From: Trichoplax sp. H2
Lineage: Eukaryota > Placozoa > Uniplacotomia > Trichoplacea
Length of the DNA: 64,000 nucleotides
Assembly (NCBI GenBank): GCA_003344405.1
Contig: NOWV01000235.1
Coordinates: 1-64,000, forward strand
Reading direction: 5' to 3'
Both the position numbers and the translations under genes were made by a program. The notes beneath the pieces are model-generated. The model did no database searches, had not been told where the DNA came from, and saw only the letters and a list, made by a program, of their open reading frames with translations. Below, piece after piece: positions 24,411 to 37,187 of this stretch (its first letter is position 1; each line of letters opens with the position of its first letter).

Positions 24411-26770
24411 AAGCCTACAGTCTTCAGTAGATATAAACTGTACTCTACTTTAAATCAACTTTTGTGATATTACATCCTTCGTTGATATGAAATAGGAAAG
24501 TAGTAATATTGACTAAACCTTCATCTACCAGCACATAGAATATAAAATCATTTTAATTGCAATAACGCAAGTCGATTTTCGACATCGAAATTCGAAAACG
24601 AAGGTAAACATGCTGTACTTGAACATTCGCTCGATCTATCCAAGCGATCAATGAATACGTCCATTGGTGTATCAACATGAACACCAGATTAATGACAATA
24701 ACAGCGCCATCAGATCTTCCAGCTATCTTTGAGATGACAGTATGTGCCTAGCTAATGGACGTCTTTTACGAACAAATGAAGACCACTTTTTCAGTTCGTT
24801 AATCGCTTAGCTGGTCAACTAGTTTGTCAATTGCTATTCAATTGTCAAGACGATAATCTTTGGTGGTGATTAACATTTCTTCAGTAATAAATAGTAGTCA
24901 ATCTCGGACTATCTCGTTTACACTATCGTTGACGCCATCATTATACCATAGTATTCGGTTGTTGGAACTGAATGATAGAGTGATAGAGCGAATCTTGCCT
25001 CTAGAAGTTAGGCGTTCTTCATAAACATTGGCGTGTCTAGACTACTTTGTCTGTAGTGGCGTATCACACATAGAAATCACCTTCGACTTATTGCATGGCA
25101 AAGTGTATCTGCAATGATAATAAATCACAGTAAACCTTTGCATTATCTTCACCGTGCTATTGATAGATTAGTATACACTATTTCTTTCACGGTATACAGT
25201 GGGTCTTACAAATACAGCCAGCTAGTCATGATGCCCTTACCAAGCAGTCAAGAAGCTACGGTAGGACAAGTCTGCTTTAGTCGTCTCTCCAATTCGCAAA
25301 TCTTCATCACGCCTACAGTACTGTACCTACTGTTCCACTAGTATGCCACTTAGACCAATATTGTGATATATACTGTACTAGACGATTATACGAGTATTAA
25401 CTGCGCTCTCGTAAAGATTACTTGTCTGCCTCCAACTACCCCACGAAAGAAGTTTCCTGCTATCGCTACTGGCCTGCCAATAATTGATTCAACGTTCAAC
25501 AACGAGCTTCCTCCTTAGGTACCATTAATATTCTTGGAAAGAAGATTGTGCTAATATTATATCAATTCGAATTGGTATTGCAATCTTAGTGTCCATCGTG
25601 ATGCTTAAAATGATATCTTAAACATGTTGTACAGCAAAGTCAACTCGATCTCTTTAATTAGAATGAATGGACTAGCTCAGGGACTAGCCAGTCAAAATTC
25701 CTTATTGCAAGAATAATTACTACCAATGCTATGAAGAAATAGGATATTTCAGTGGATTTCAATACTACAGAATGGAAAAGGATAGACGTTGCGTGATTTA
25801 GAACAGCTGATAACATTGCTAAGAAATACTGTGTTACATGAATAGGAGTTGAAACTTGGCGATATTTTGGTGCAACAGTAGAAAGTAGATAAAACGATCG
25901 TGCAACTGATCATCGCTCGATAAGATTAAATTCAGTTCAATAGCCTATTCTACAGTACTTCTGAAAACGAGTAGTTAGGATGATTTAGAATCTAGATCCG
26001 CTAGTTCATCAATTACGTTATACGGTTGCGGTAGAAATCGTATGTAGCGGAATTGTCAAGGGATAGTAGTCTGCAGCAACAAAATGAACTCTTGTATGTA
26101 TTTTTACTCCTCTACTATGGATGACATCCGAGAATCAGTTCAATTTAACAGTACTGTAGATAGTTGTCGACAAGAGCACTAAATTATCGATATTCGATTA
26201 ATCATTGATGCCGTTGCTCTCAGTAGCATTGTCGTTATGTTCACGCTGCAATATTTACTGATGCAATCCTACGATAGAATGAAGTAGGTTTACTGTAGAC
26301 TTCTCATCAATATTTAGATAAGGTTCCTTATCTTGACATATTAAGATGTTAGTAATGTCTTATTTCACTTCGCTTCCTTCATTTTCCTACACCAACATAG
26401 TATGATTGACTTAAACAGGTTATTGATGCTTAAGCGATACTTTTAAATCGATAAATTACTACAATGAAGGGCTCTGGAGTTAACGATAAGGCAGTGAGGA
26501 GGTTTACGATTTGGATTAGTTTGATCTTGTTACTCGTTGATAACATGTCCGTTTGCTAATAGTTTTGCGTTTATATCATTCGTCGATAGCTTTATGTTTT
26601 TCTGATTTAGTAAAATAGATTCAATCGCTGGATTTACATGTTTATCGTTATACTCTAATAACACAGTAGTAGTTATCATTTAAGTTAATTGAGTATAATA
26701 ATTTTTATAATATCCTTATCACTAATAATTGACTTGTGAATTGATTGTAGTAAAGGACCGTGAAACAGAA
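24411..26770. other. Intergenic between Rubicon upstream repeats and PUDP
   Basis: No gene seen. A few isolated CAGTACTGTA-type words (for example around 25317 and 26148) echo the array to the left. Open frames are short and unrecognised. The PUDP promoter should lie at the right end, with no obvious TATA box. Confidence 0.45.
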
Positions 26771-28867
26771 ATGTTACCTAAAATTACACACGTCATCTTT
26801 GACATGGATGGATTGCTATTAGGTAACGTAATTTTCATATGTGCTAATATTGCACATAAAATGCAGTAATTGCTAATATTAACTAGATATGAAAGAATCC
26901 GAATAGAACTTGTATTCCTTGCTGAACTCCAATTATGACATGATGGTGTTCTCCTATGCACCATCACACCTACGACTATAGTTTATTCTGATGATGTACT
27001 ACATTACGTTCAATGATAACAGCTCTCTTATTCTTAATTTTTACGCTAATATTTGTTATACAGAAGAGAGTTGCAGGCTATGATAGGATACCGTAAGGGA
27101 TTCGTGTATAAAAGAATGAGGCAATATTCAGCCTGATCGCAAAATATCTGTTAAATATTGAATAAACTTGAGTATTTTAGCATAATTTATAAATATTAGA
27201 TAAACTGGTGTATCCAGGTGAATTAGATGACCGGCCATAGTACTGCTTATTTAATTGCAAACTTGATAAGAAAACTAATCGTAGAATATTGACAATAGCA
27301 ATGATTACTTGTTTTGTACGTTATGATATAGTTTCTCAATAATACAGCAAGACTTCTGTTTCTTGTTGAACTTTATTTCATTAAAGCAGTTCTTTTACCC
27401 TATCTCTATAAATAGATGTTTATATTGTTTTTCAATTTAGCTTACATCATGATCTGTTTAGACGCATGCATTTGACTTGTTACAATCACAAGAAAAAAAC
27501 TTCTATTCAACCTGCATTGGGCATGTAATGGTAATAGCAAAAGTATTATTTTTAGAGATAAGTTGGCACTTTTACGTTATAACGCTAAGGCTTCAGTGTT
27601 TTGCATATTATTATACTTACTGTCATTGTTTTAGCTCTTGGGTTAATAAGTATTCAGTAAGCCAGCTCCAACATCACTAGATCAGTACGTTGGCTGGCTT
27701 AACCTTTTTGTAGCAACTACTTCAAATTTCATCATTTGCCCAAAAATAGGTTACTGACATATCTAGTATGATTAAGGAAATTATTGAACATACAATAAGA
27801 TTGCCCCAGTCGATCTAGCATACTACGAAAAATTCAAATTTTAATCATTTTTGTGACAAACGTTATAAAATAAAATTTGAGCTTATTGCTAGTGAGGTAC
27901 ATATATTAAATTTATTTTCCTGCCAATATATTGTAAATGCTTCGTTGGGTTTCATTTCCACTATTTATTGGAAACTGTGCCGCGTCGTGTAGAATATGCT
28001 TGTTATGAAATAAATAACTCAGGAAAAATTTTTCCGTGACTCATAATTATGATAGATTCAGAGAGAATTTATACTGAAGTTACGCAAGAAATTGCTCAGA
28101 GGTACGGTAAAAATTTTACTTGGGATATTAAAGTGCAATTAATGGGTAGAACTCAAGCAAAATCCAATGAGATAGCTTTGAAATTAATGGATCTGCCAAT
28201 GACACCAGAAGAGTATGCAACAGAAACTAGAAGACTTCAACAAGAAAAGTTTAAACATGTAGCTTTAATGCCTGGAGCGGAGCGCCTTGTTCGTCATTTA
28301 CATCGTCATGGAATACCTATATGCGTTGCCTCTGGTTCGGCCAAATATAATTATGATATTAAAGTTACTAATTATCAAGACCTATTTGGGTTATTTCATC
28401 ACGTAGTTCTGGGTTCTGATCCTGAAGTAAAGCGTTGCAAACCAGACCCTGATGCATTTCTTGTGGCAGCTTCTCGATTTGATAATCCTCCGGCTGATCC
28501 AGGTAACTTCTTATGATCAGTTGCATTTATCCCTAGCTTTAAATTTGCAGGATGATTTATAATGAATGTATTATTATACTTACGTGGATTGGCAGAGAAT
28601 TATACACGTTTTCGAATCCTAGTCTTTATCTTTTAAACTTGTTAACTTTGTATTTTATTGTTGTTTTCGACAATTTGTAAAGAAAATGTACTAGTATTTG
28701 AAGATGCCGTACATGGGGTTGCTGCTAGTTGTGCTGCCAAAATGCCCGTAGTGATGGTACCTGATCCGAGAATGGACCCCGAACATTTCAAGAAAGCAAC
28801 CCTCGTTCTGAAATCACTAGAAGAATTTAAACCAGAAGAATTTGGATTACCTCCGTTTGATGAATAG
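26771..28867 (+). CDS. PUDP: Pseudouridine-5'-phosphatase (HAD family), 3 exons
   Basis: HAD-superfamily phosphatase expected to dephosphorylate pseudouridine 5'-monophosphate from RNA turnover in the cytosol. Exons: 26771-26822, 28056-28502 and 28683-28867, with GT-AG introns, all phase 1, giving 227 residues (human PUDP 228). Motif I is DMDGLLLDSE: the nucleophile and acid/base aspartates are residues 11 and 13, and the first intron splits the second DSE codon. The cap region follows (residues ~20-95). Motif II is in VASGS, motif III is the lysine in CKPDPD, and motif IV is VFEDAVHGV. The C-terminus KATLVLKSLEEF..FGLPPFDE aligns over its whole length with vertebrate PUDP. The first exon is only 52 nt and is separated by a 1.2-kb intron, so it is easily missed. 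The catalytic set is complete. Family assignment is firm; the exact substrate follows from orthology. Confidence 0.94.
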
Positions 28868-30320
28868 CATAATGCATTAACATTGGACTGATGCTTGTTT
28901 CATCTTTGTTGTATGATATATACAATTACCATCGAAGCAATGATTATAGAAACTAGATTGAAAGCAGCTTATGATAGACTTCTTGTTTATAGTCAAATTA
29001 GATTCCAAAGTTTGTGTTTCTAGACGGTTACCGTACTATTTTGTCACACGCATGCCAATAGCACTAAATGGAAATGACTGTTTGTAGTATAAAGTGATTG
29101 TCGAGGGCGTAGTAATTTATTTTACCTGTTAAAACTGATTAAAATATCACCTTGCTAATGGAATGACTCATTAACGTCAGTAATTTAATACAGTATATGA
29201 ACTCTTTGCAGTTTAAGGCAAATAAATGATATATTTTTTAGAAAGTCAAAATTGAAAATTATTCAGGAAATTCAGCACAGATTAACTAGGACTATTCAAC
29301 AAACGTGATCATATTATTTTCCGTGAAAGCTTTTTTCTAACTAACTTTTGGATAATATACATTGAGAAGGATTGTGTTATTGAAATGATGAGCAAAACTG
29401 CATTAGCCAATTTCACTGGATTTAACCAATATGTCATTTTTATTGTAGACTTCCTGTTTTTTACGCTGTGATGATCACAAGCGAATTTTTAATTTGTATT
29501 AAAAGCCTTTGATTAATAAGTATAGAGGCAATTTATTGACAGATACAACTGCATAGAATATTCAAATCACCGCGTAACAATCGAAGGTCTGCGTATAAAG
29601 ATGCGCTACTCATCAAGAAATTATGGATCTTCTTTCTGTTGATGATAGACACTGCTTAACTTTTAGTAGTTCCTTATGTTAATATGCTATTCTAAGGCTA
29701 AAAGGTGATCAACCGCAATCCTCCTGGGATTGATTTAGATATTTCTTTTGAGTCGCTTAACTTGATCATTCCGACCATCAAGGCGATAAACATATAGTTA
29801 ACTAATCAAGTTGGTCACAATCATATTGAATGTTCATATTTGTTACTATTAAATCAGACCGGACTAAATCCATAGATTAGGCCTTTCTGACAGTAGCATA
29901 AAAGTTCATCAGTTCAACGACTTTGGATAAAAAATCAATGTAGAATTTTAATGTTTATGGTGAATAATTAATTTATGCGTCCCATTGCACGTTTCATAAT
30001 TTTCATCGTCAATATGGCAGTTCATGATTATTTTATAATAAGCAGTGTTTAGCAAGACAATATTACAGTAACTTAAGTAAATCTAGTGCAAGCCTAAATA
30101 ATATTGGAATGAGCTGAGTTATGCTAAGTCAAATAGAATTAAGACTGTAAAAAAAATCAAATAGAGTCATTGTATTATTGCGCGAAAAGTATGATATACC
30201 AGGGTACTTACAGCTCGGCACTGACAAATATTTAAACCTACCAATGAATTTTCTACTTAACGAAACAATCTAAAGAATTGTATCTCTTCTGCTTGCTTAA
30301 ATAACAAATTTATAATATAG
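28868..30320. other. 3' flank of PUDP, no gene seen
   Basis: AT-rich sequence between the PUDP stop codon and the first solo LTR. It contains the PUDP 3' UTR and no recognisable coding sequence. Confidence 0.5.
29221..29226 (+). terminator. Candidate polyadenylation signal of PUDP
   Basis: AATAAA about 350 bases after the PUDP stop codon. Position only. Confidence 0.3.
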
Positions 30321-30763
30321 TGTCACGGTACGAACTACCGTGAAGAAATAGCCATCTAAATTTGGTTAATATAATATAGTGATAATATATTACAACTAGA
30401 TACTTACAGTAGGAATTACTCTAATTATAAATGTGTTACAGTAAATTTAGTGCTGTGCTGTAATGTGTACTGAAATGATTCTGTGAATGGACGTATTGCA
30501 GTCAGACTGTGAAAAACTAGTTAGTAGATGTTCTCACCTAAGTATTTTAATAATATGACTTGTGAATGTTAGCTGCTGTAGAAGGGTATATAAGCCCGTC
30601 AGATAGTTGAATAAAGCAGTTCTCAATTGTCTAGTTGAGTTTAACGCAGTATCAAAGGCGTCTAAATTCTTGTGAGGTAGTTAAGGGATACTGAATCCCG
30701 TAGACTATAGTAATTTAGAGATTTATTTTACGTTATCCTTTTCACGAAGCTGGTTTTGTGACA
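30321..30763 (+). mobile_element. Solo LTR of an LTR retrotransposon, copy 1
   Basis: A 443-bp unit starting TGTCAC and ending GTGACA, near-identical to an inverted copy at 39345-39786. It has LTR features: TATATAA at 30587-30593, AATAAA at 30610-30615, and short inverted ends. A hairpin CACGGTA/TACCGTG lies at the very start. The flanks are TATAG on the left and TATAC on the right, a 5-bp target duplication with one mismatch. No internal retrotransposon sequence or partner LTR adjoins it. A non-autonomous DNA element with 6-bp ends is the alternative. It lies about 100 bp beyond the stop codon of the unrecognised minus-strand gene. Confidence 0.75.
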
Positions 30764-30832
30764 TATACTACCATAATAAAATACTTCCATATGTACGTTG
30801 CATTTTTATACATCATCCATAGTGGCTATATA

Positions 30833-30838
30833 TTTATT
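30833..30838 (-). terminator. Polyadenylation signal of the unrecognised gene
   Basis: AATAAA on the minus strand begins 27 bases past the TGA at 30865, between the gene and the solo LTR. The close spacing makes a short 3' UTR plausible. Confidence 0.45.
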
Positions 30839-30864
30839 CAAGGAGACCATACTAAGCTATAATC

Positions 30865-31588
30865 TCATACTATCCTAACTCCATACTCATTTTTCTTCTC
30901 ATACCTTTTACTGAATACGGTATAGAGGCATATAACTTTTAAATTGCGAAGCTTAGCTCGCAGATAGGGTTCAGTTTTTGAAATCGCATTAATGCAGATT
31001 TTCCTACAATAAAAGATAATGCTTTGCCTATAAAGCACCTTCCTCTGTTTCAAATCATTACAAACCTCCAGACAAGGAACTATGTCATATTTTGTAAATA
31101 CAACGTTAACTATTCTTATGTTATCCATTGTAAAACTAAAAGGAGTGTCAAAGAACGGTAATAATTATTATACTATAATTAATTTACTCAACACAATGCT
31201 GTTTATTCAGTATGTTATGAACTATATTCTAGGGTTTACGTTCATACTTCAAGCACTAAATACAGTATGATCCTGTTATATTCATTATTCACCCATTATA
31301 CTACAGTACAAATGCAGTATGCTTACCTGGAGTATCACTAGTAAAACATATTTCTGGTCTAAGAGAAAGCCTTATAGTGAAATGGTACAAGGTTATCTTT
31401 TCATCAAACCATCCATAATCAGCAGATACATTATTTCGTAAATCTAAAGTATGTACCATAAAGTCGTGCTCTATTACATAATCATAATTATTTATTATAT
31501 TTGATATAAAGATGGACTTCAACATAGCGAATTTATCTGAAACTGAATCCAATTGTCTTTTTGGATCATGAAGAGTATAGTAAATCAT
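30865..31588 (-). CDS. Unrecognised two-exon protein, 158 residues
   Basis: I do not recognise the family. Exon 1 (31588-31327) starts at an ATG with an in-frame stop two codons upstream and runs 87 codons to CCAG|GTAAGC. Exon 2 (31079-30865) begins after ..CATAG, is open for 70 codons and ends in TGA. Both junctions are phase 1, so they join cleanly. Exon 1 contains HDPKRQLDSVSDKF, then a hydrophobic, Asn/Tyr-rich region, and DYGWFDEKITLYHFTIRLSL. Exon 2 is basic and carries paired cysteines (PCLEVC, YCRKIC). There is no signal peptide or clear membrane segment. Codon use and residue composition look coding rather than random AT-rich frame. An upstream exon is possible: an alternative acceptor sits just before the ATG (..ATAAG|CA-ATG). 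Confidence 0.55.
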
Positions 31589-34500
31589 TGCTTATAAATA
31601 TTATCGCCGATAAACTAAGATAATGCAAATACCCTATACAGAAAGCGAATTCTGTACAACGTTCGTATACATTCAACCATTATATAGTAACTACCAGTAA
31701 TTATCAGAGGATAGAGCTTCAGCGTAATTGGAAAAAGGAATATAGTAATCTTAGAAACTTACTCTTGGGAACAGATCCAACAGTTAAGATCGATATCGCT
31801 GTATCGAGTTAGGACTACCTTTACTAATTCTACTCTATGGAAACGCAAATTACCATTAGTATATGGTAAAATAAAGAACTAAGCAAGTATTTGATTGCTA
31901 TTTCTTATACATCTATACCCTGACTGTAGTCTTGCAATATGAATCTGCCTCTGATCTCGAAGTTACGAGCTTTAGAATAGTAGTGGATTCACAATTAGTA
32001 GTTGCAGTCTTTAGTAAAATGAGTAATGTAATCTAAATGAACTAATTCAAAGATGCCTATATCGCAGAGTTAGCTTGGTAACAAGTGATATTGCTAGATT
32101 AATTGTTAATATTTCTACTTACTTTCATTTTCTTTAATTTTATTAAATAATTAATCAGATGGATCGAATAGTGAGTTGTTGCATAATATCATCTTAAACT
32201 GTGCTACATTGCATGGACTTTTCAATTAAAATGTTTCTTTTATATAAAAGATTGCGGTGCTTGCACAAGGCAAGTATTTCGAGTACTTGGAATATATGAG
32301 TATCTATAAGGCCAATTCTATTATTTTATTACCGGGTTCAATGACATTGGAATAAATTATCGTTACTATAGACTTGCTGGAATAGTGCATTTGATTTCTC
32401 ATGGACGATGCTTACGATTGTACTAATTCGTATACAGTACATGATTCAATATCGACATCTCGATCAGTATCATCCCGACCTTTCATTAATCAGAAAAGTA
32501 GCAACATGCTGGTAATTAATGTAACTGATATTATCTTCATCTAGATGACATATAATCTTTTTCTTAATACTCCTCTATATGCTTTAATTTCCTCTGTTAT
32601 TAAACCACATTTATTTTCACAATCTATCGTACCTATCGATTCGAAAATTACTGATCATAGATGAAATTATGCTATCGAAAAATGAAGTCAGATCTATTTT
32701 ACTTTGCCGTATCACCAAGTGAAAGAATTCCATTCTGGAGTACTAAACGATTTTATAGCAAATTAAACTTGAACTTGCGAGCTTAATAAATTTTTGATGA
32801 TACAATCGCATTCTACAAAGAATATTAGAAATCGTACATATATCATATGTGGAATATGGAGTGATTTTCTAAGACAGAACTTATCCATTTTTAAAAATTA
32901 ATGCTATAATAACTTGAGTTATCTTCAATAGTCTTACAGTATTCAATTTTTTTAATGACCCTAAAATTACGTACAATAGTCATATATACAGTAAAATGAA
33001 TTCGTTATAAGATCTACATTGTTTATGACCGATACAATTTGATAGCTAGACCAACAGACTTCTAGTTAACTGCATTCTTCATTATTCAAAAATGAAGAAG
33101 AGATTTATGTTTCTTTAAATTAGTAAAGCAATTATCATATTTTATAGCTCTTCGTTCATAAACTCACTTTATTATGAGGTAGCTACTATCTGAATACGCT
33201 TAACTATAAGGCGCATCGACTATTAAAACACATGAAACGGCAAAGTATCAGTGTGATACAGGGTAAAGGTGATCGTATGTAAACAGAAATTAAATCTAGT
33301 ACAGACATACTGAGATATTTTACGTATGATTTATGACAGACAACGTACGTATGCTTATGAACTCGCAATAGAAAGCATCCGGTGATCAAAGCGGATAAAC
33401 TACGCATATTTTGTTCCGATAGTGATAGAATATCCTATCCTCGAGACATAATATTTTAAAAATGAGAAATCGATTTGCAATTTTTCTTCACTAAATGGAG
33501 AAAAATTAGCAATCTTCGATAGAGTTCGATGCTATATAGCCAATTAAAGAGATAAATTTGCCGACTATAATTTAGTTAAGGCAAGTAAATAAATTTTAGT
33601 TATTGCTAATTAATACCGAAATATAAGGTCGTCAGAATACTAGAATGACAATCAGCTGAATATAATTACCAATTTCTGGTTGAAATTATATTTTTAAAGA
33701 AATAAAATACAAGGCTTAAGAAATACTAAAGCGGTAATGACAATGCAATTAATTTTTCAACTACATAAATGGACTATCATAGATTCCAGGAAGCAGCGCT
33801 ATTAATTTTTAAATTCATTCTTACTATTGTTGTACTTTTTACAATGCATAGGTACGAGTATTTTATTGCATTGGATGGTATTTCTTTTTGAATTGGAAAG
33901 TAATCATAAAAATTATTATTCCCATTTCTAAACATTTATAGGATTTATAAAAAATCTTTGCTGATTGTGGCCATGGAGATAGCCGAAATCGCGTGAATGC
34001 TGTAGGAAAAGTTAGTTATGGTAATACTCCTTAAGTAATGGCATAATCCGTACAGTATACATATCATTGATAGTTTAAAAATAGAATCAGGTAAATTTAT
34101 TGCCGGTACTGGTCAATTTGATCTATTTTTATCGTTTCAACAATTATTGCAATGACAAATTAATTTCATTACATGCGTAGAAATCTCCTCTGTCTAACAT
34201 TAACAATAAAACTACTATCCAATAACGTAGCCAAGATTAATATGCTGAATATCATAAGAATTTTTGTACGATATAAACAATAGAATAGAAGGTTGATATC
34301 TTAACAAGACAGATGCCAAACTTTGTTCAATCGAATAAATTGATGGAAACTTTTTCTTTACCATGACAATTGAAACATAGCAAAGAAGATATTAAATTAT
34401 TATGATATTAAATCTACCAGATCTAATTGTAGATTTGCATGAGTAGATCACTTCATATCTAAGTATGTTTGTTATATTTCCTATATAAATAGAACAGCAC

Positions 34501-35867
34501 GCAGTAAGTCTTAAGTTCGTTTAAGACTCAACCATTACAGTATTGCATGTCTACATCATTAGATATTTGCCCTCAGTTAATAAAGGCGATGTGGACTATA
34601 TTAATATTGTGATTATATTTTAAGATAGCGATATATATGTGTCATAACTACTACATAGAAAAATTGATTTAATCCCATATTACTATGGAAATGCAGTTTG
34701 GGGTTGAAATAGATAATCAAATCAATAATCAGTGACTATTAAACTGGTACTATCAATTGTAGATGTTATAAAATGCTAGAATATAGCCCCATAAAAATTG
34801 ATAAGGGTGATTTTTAGCTTTACTTTGCCTTCGGAATAAATTAAACAATTGAAGACCGACAGAAATATTAATGGAAAGTATCATCATTATTTCATGATCG
34901 CTAAGGTATAAGTAAATGCCTGAAAACAGAAGCAAGATGATGGAGCTTAGGATAAGGAATATTTCTATTCTTTACTTAACTATGACTATAATAAAGGTTC
35001 AATAAAAATCAGGGGCGTTAAATTTAAATGACTAATATATTTATATTGGTAATATCATTCCAATTCAGTAGAATATAAACTACGAACGAGTTGCATATAA
35101 TTATATTTTGCTACTGGCTTTTCATTCCCTTCATGTATAATCATAAAATGGAACGAGGCATTGAAGTAGATAGCTTCCATGTAAACAGACATTATCTTTA
35201 TGTTTAATAATAACTACCATTGGATAAAGATAAGAAATATGTATATTTAGAGAAGAGCAGAAAAGTAAATCTTAACTTGATTAACAAAATGCATTAGACA
35301 ATAATATTAATAAAACTAATTTCACTGATTTTTCTATTGAAAAACGGGAAGCGTATGTTGTAGCCATTGTAGTTACAACTTCAATATAATGAAGATGCAT
35401 TAGTTATGTTTTTTGACTAAATTACTGTATGGATTATGAATCATGTTGAACATGACATATAACTAACATTAGTATAAACTAAATATTACTTTTGAAACGA
35501 TTCCATCCTTAAAAAAATAACCATTATACCGTAATTATAATGCAAATTGGAGGAAGAAAGAAAATGAAGAACAAGTAAAATAATACAGACCATGAGTCAA
35601 AAACTAAAAATAGAATATACATGTATATTTATATACAGGCAAGAGGGATACTTAGATCTTTGAATAATTTCTAGTTAATACGTGCTTTCATCGATGACAC
35701 ACATCAAATACATTCGATACAAGACCATTTTACTAATGTTACGTTGATCACGTTGTTCACTTGCACATTATTCTTAAATACGGAACATGATTAATCACAA
35801 TCACATAGTAAAAAACTACTATAAGTTTAAGTTAGCTATGATATATGGTTGGTGATGCATGATTTTT
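31589..35867. other. Intergenic between the unrecognised gene and the first GPCR
   Basis: No complete gene seen. On the minus strand, 31878-31763 is open for 38 codons, sits between TTAG and GTAAGT and reads like protein (NGNLRFHRVELVKVVLTRYS), but its phase does not join the downstream exon at 31588. The rest, including the 3' flank of the GPCR, shows only short chance frames. Confidence 0.4.
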
Positions 35868-37187
35868 TTAAACATACGCTGCTGTGGGCGATAAAGCCAA
35901 CCCGCGAAGGTCTATTTCACTAGGCGATAAATACACAGCTTCAGTAGACGGTGTAAGGAATGATGATAGACGAGGATGATGATGATAACCGTTATGAATT
36001 GTTGATGGTTTATGGCGGTTGAGAGCTTTTTTGCTTGAAAAGCGCGAGAAAGATTTACTCTTACTGCTCGATCGAAAAGCTATGATAGAATGATTTGTTG
36101 ATTTCTGCATAATTGATGAATTAGCTTTTTCAGAGGGTAATAAAGGCCAATGTAAGATCTTATATAACCTTGCTTTAAATTGCTTATTCAACATGGCATA
36201 AATGATTGGATTAATTGCAGCGTTGGCGTAAGCTATATAACGAACAACGATAGCCATAATTTTAATATCAGCTATGGGTAAAGTGACTAACTGGCATGCA
36301 AATAACACCCGTGTCACTTCTTTGGGCGTCAAACATAGGATATAAATGATGACAATTGTAATAACCATAACCAGAACATGATGTTTAGTTTTATCTAAAC
36401 GTTGATTATGAGTTGCTCCTCCAACGATGGAACCTGATCGCCGGACTATCATGGTTATCTGGACATTAGTGAAAATCATCACTATTAACGGTATGATAAA
36501 ACCAATGAAGGTAATGCAAATCATGTAGATCATATAATTACGACTACTTCCAAATCGATCAAGATCAGGCCATCGACGTGTGCAAAGAGTCATAGTGCTA
36601 GAGAAACTTTTAACTTCCATATAAATAAATTCAGGTATAACTAGAATGAAAGCACATAACCATAAGATAATGATAATAAAGGCCGTCCAAAAATCATTTA
36701 AGCGCCGTTTTAATGGGTGTTTGACGGCCATATAGCGATCCAAACTAATGGCCACTAATATAAAACTCATGATGTAGACACTAGCTGCTGCAACACTTTG
36801 CGATAACTTACACATGGTCTGGCCCATAGTGTAATGTAAATTATCTTGCATAATCTCTGTAATTATAACGATTGGTATATTGAAGCATAGTATAATTAGA
36901 TCGACTAACATTAAATTCATTAAGTAATAATTGGTTGGATTTTTTAAAGATGGCGTTGCCAGATAGATTATTAAAACCAAACTATTAGCAATTAATCCAA
37001 CAACAAATAAAATACAACATAGCACCAACTGGATGATATGAGCTATAGATAAATTATAGTAGAATGGATGTAAGGATGGGATTATGGTCGTTGGTAAGTT
37101 AGTTGAGTTATAACCACTGGTGTGATTAATGGCTACTTCGGTTGTAATATTTAGTATGATTGAATCGCTGCTTGTCATTAGATCCAT
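35868..37187 (-). CDS. Class A (rhodopsin-like) GPCR, intronless, copy 1
   Basis: Seven-transmembrane receptor of 439 residues in one exon, peptide-receptor-like in overall pattern; its ligand is unknown. The extracellular N-terminus has several N-glycosylation sequons (NITT, NHTS, NSTN, NLSI). Landmarks: N68 (1.50), D96 (2.50), C126 (3.25), DRY 150-152, W176 (4.50), C202 in the second extracellular loop, P233 (5.50) and NPIIY 326-330. TM6 reads CLTP (285-288), so the usual toggle-switch Trp 6.48 is Leu. ICL3 is short and basic. The cytoplasmic tail is Ser/Lys-rich and ends AAYV, which could fit a class II PDZ ligand. The ATG at 37187 is chosen because it gives a complete N-terminus. It is paralogous to the receptor at 55345-56925. 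Confidence 0.93.
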   Translation of the reverse strand: MDLMTSSDSIILNITTEVAINHTSGYNSTNLPTTIIPSLHPFYYNLSIAHIIQLVLCCILFVVGLIANSLVLIIYLATPSLKNPTNYYLMNLMLVDLIILCFNIPIVIITEIMQDNLHYTMGQTMCKLSQSVAAASVYIMSFILVAISLDRYMAVKHPLKRRLNDFWTAFIIIILWLCAFILVIPEFIYMEVKSFSSTMTLCTRRWPDLDRFGSSRNYMIYMICITFIGFIIPLIVMIFTNVQITMIVRRSGSIVGGATHNQRLDKTKHHVLVMVITIVIIYILCLTPKEVTRVLFACQLVTLPIADIKIMAIVVRYIAYANAAINPIIYAMLNKQFKARLYKILHWPLLPSEKANSSIMQKSTNHSIIAFRSSSKSKSFSRFSSKKALNRHKPSTIHNGYHHHPRLSSFLTPSTEAVYLSPSEIDLRGLALSPTAAYV

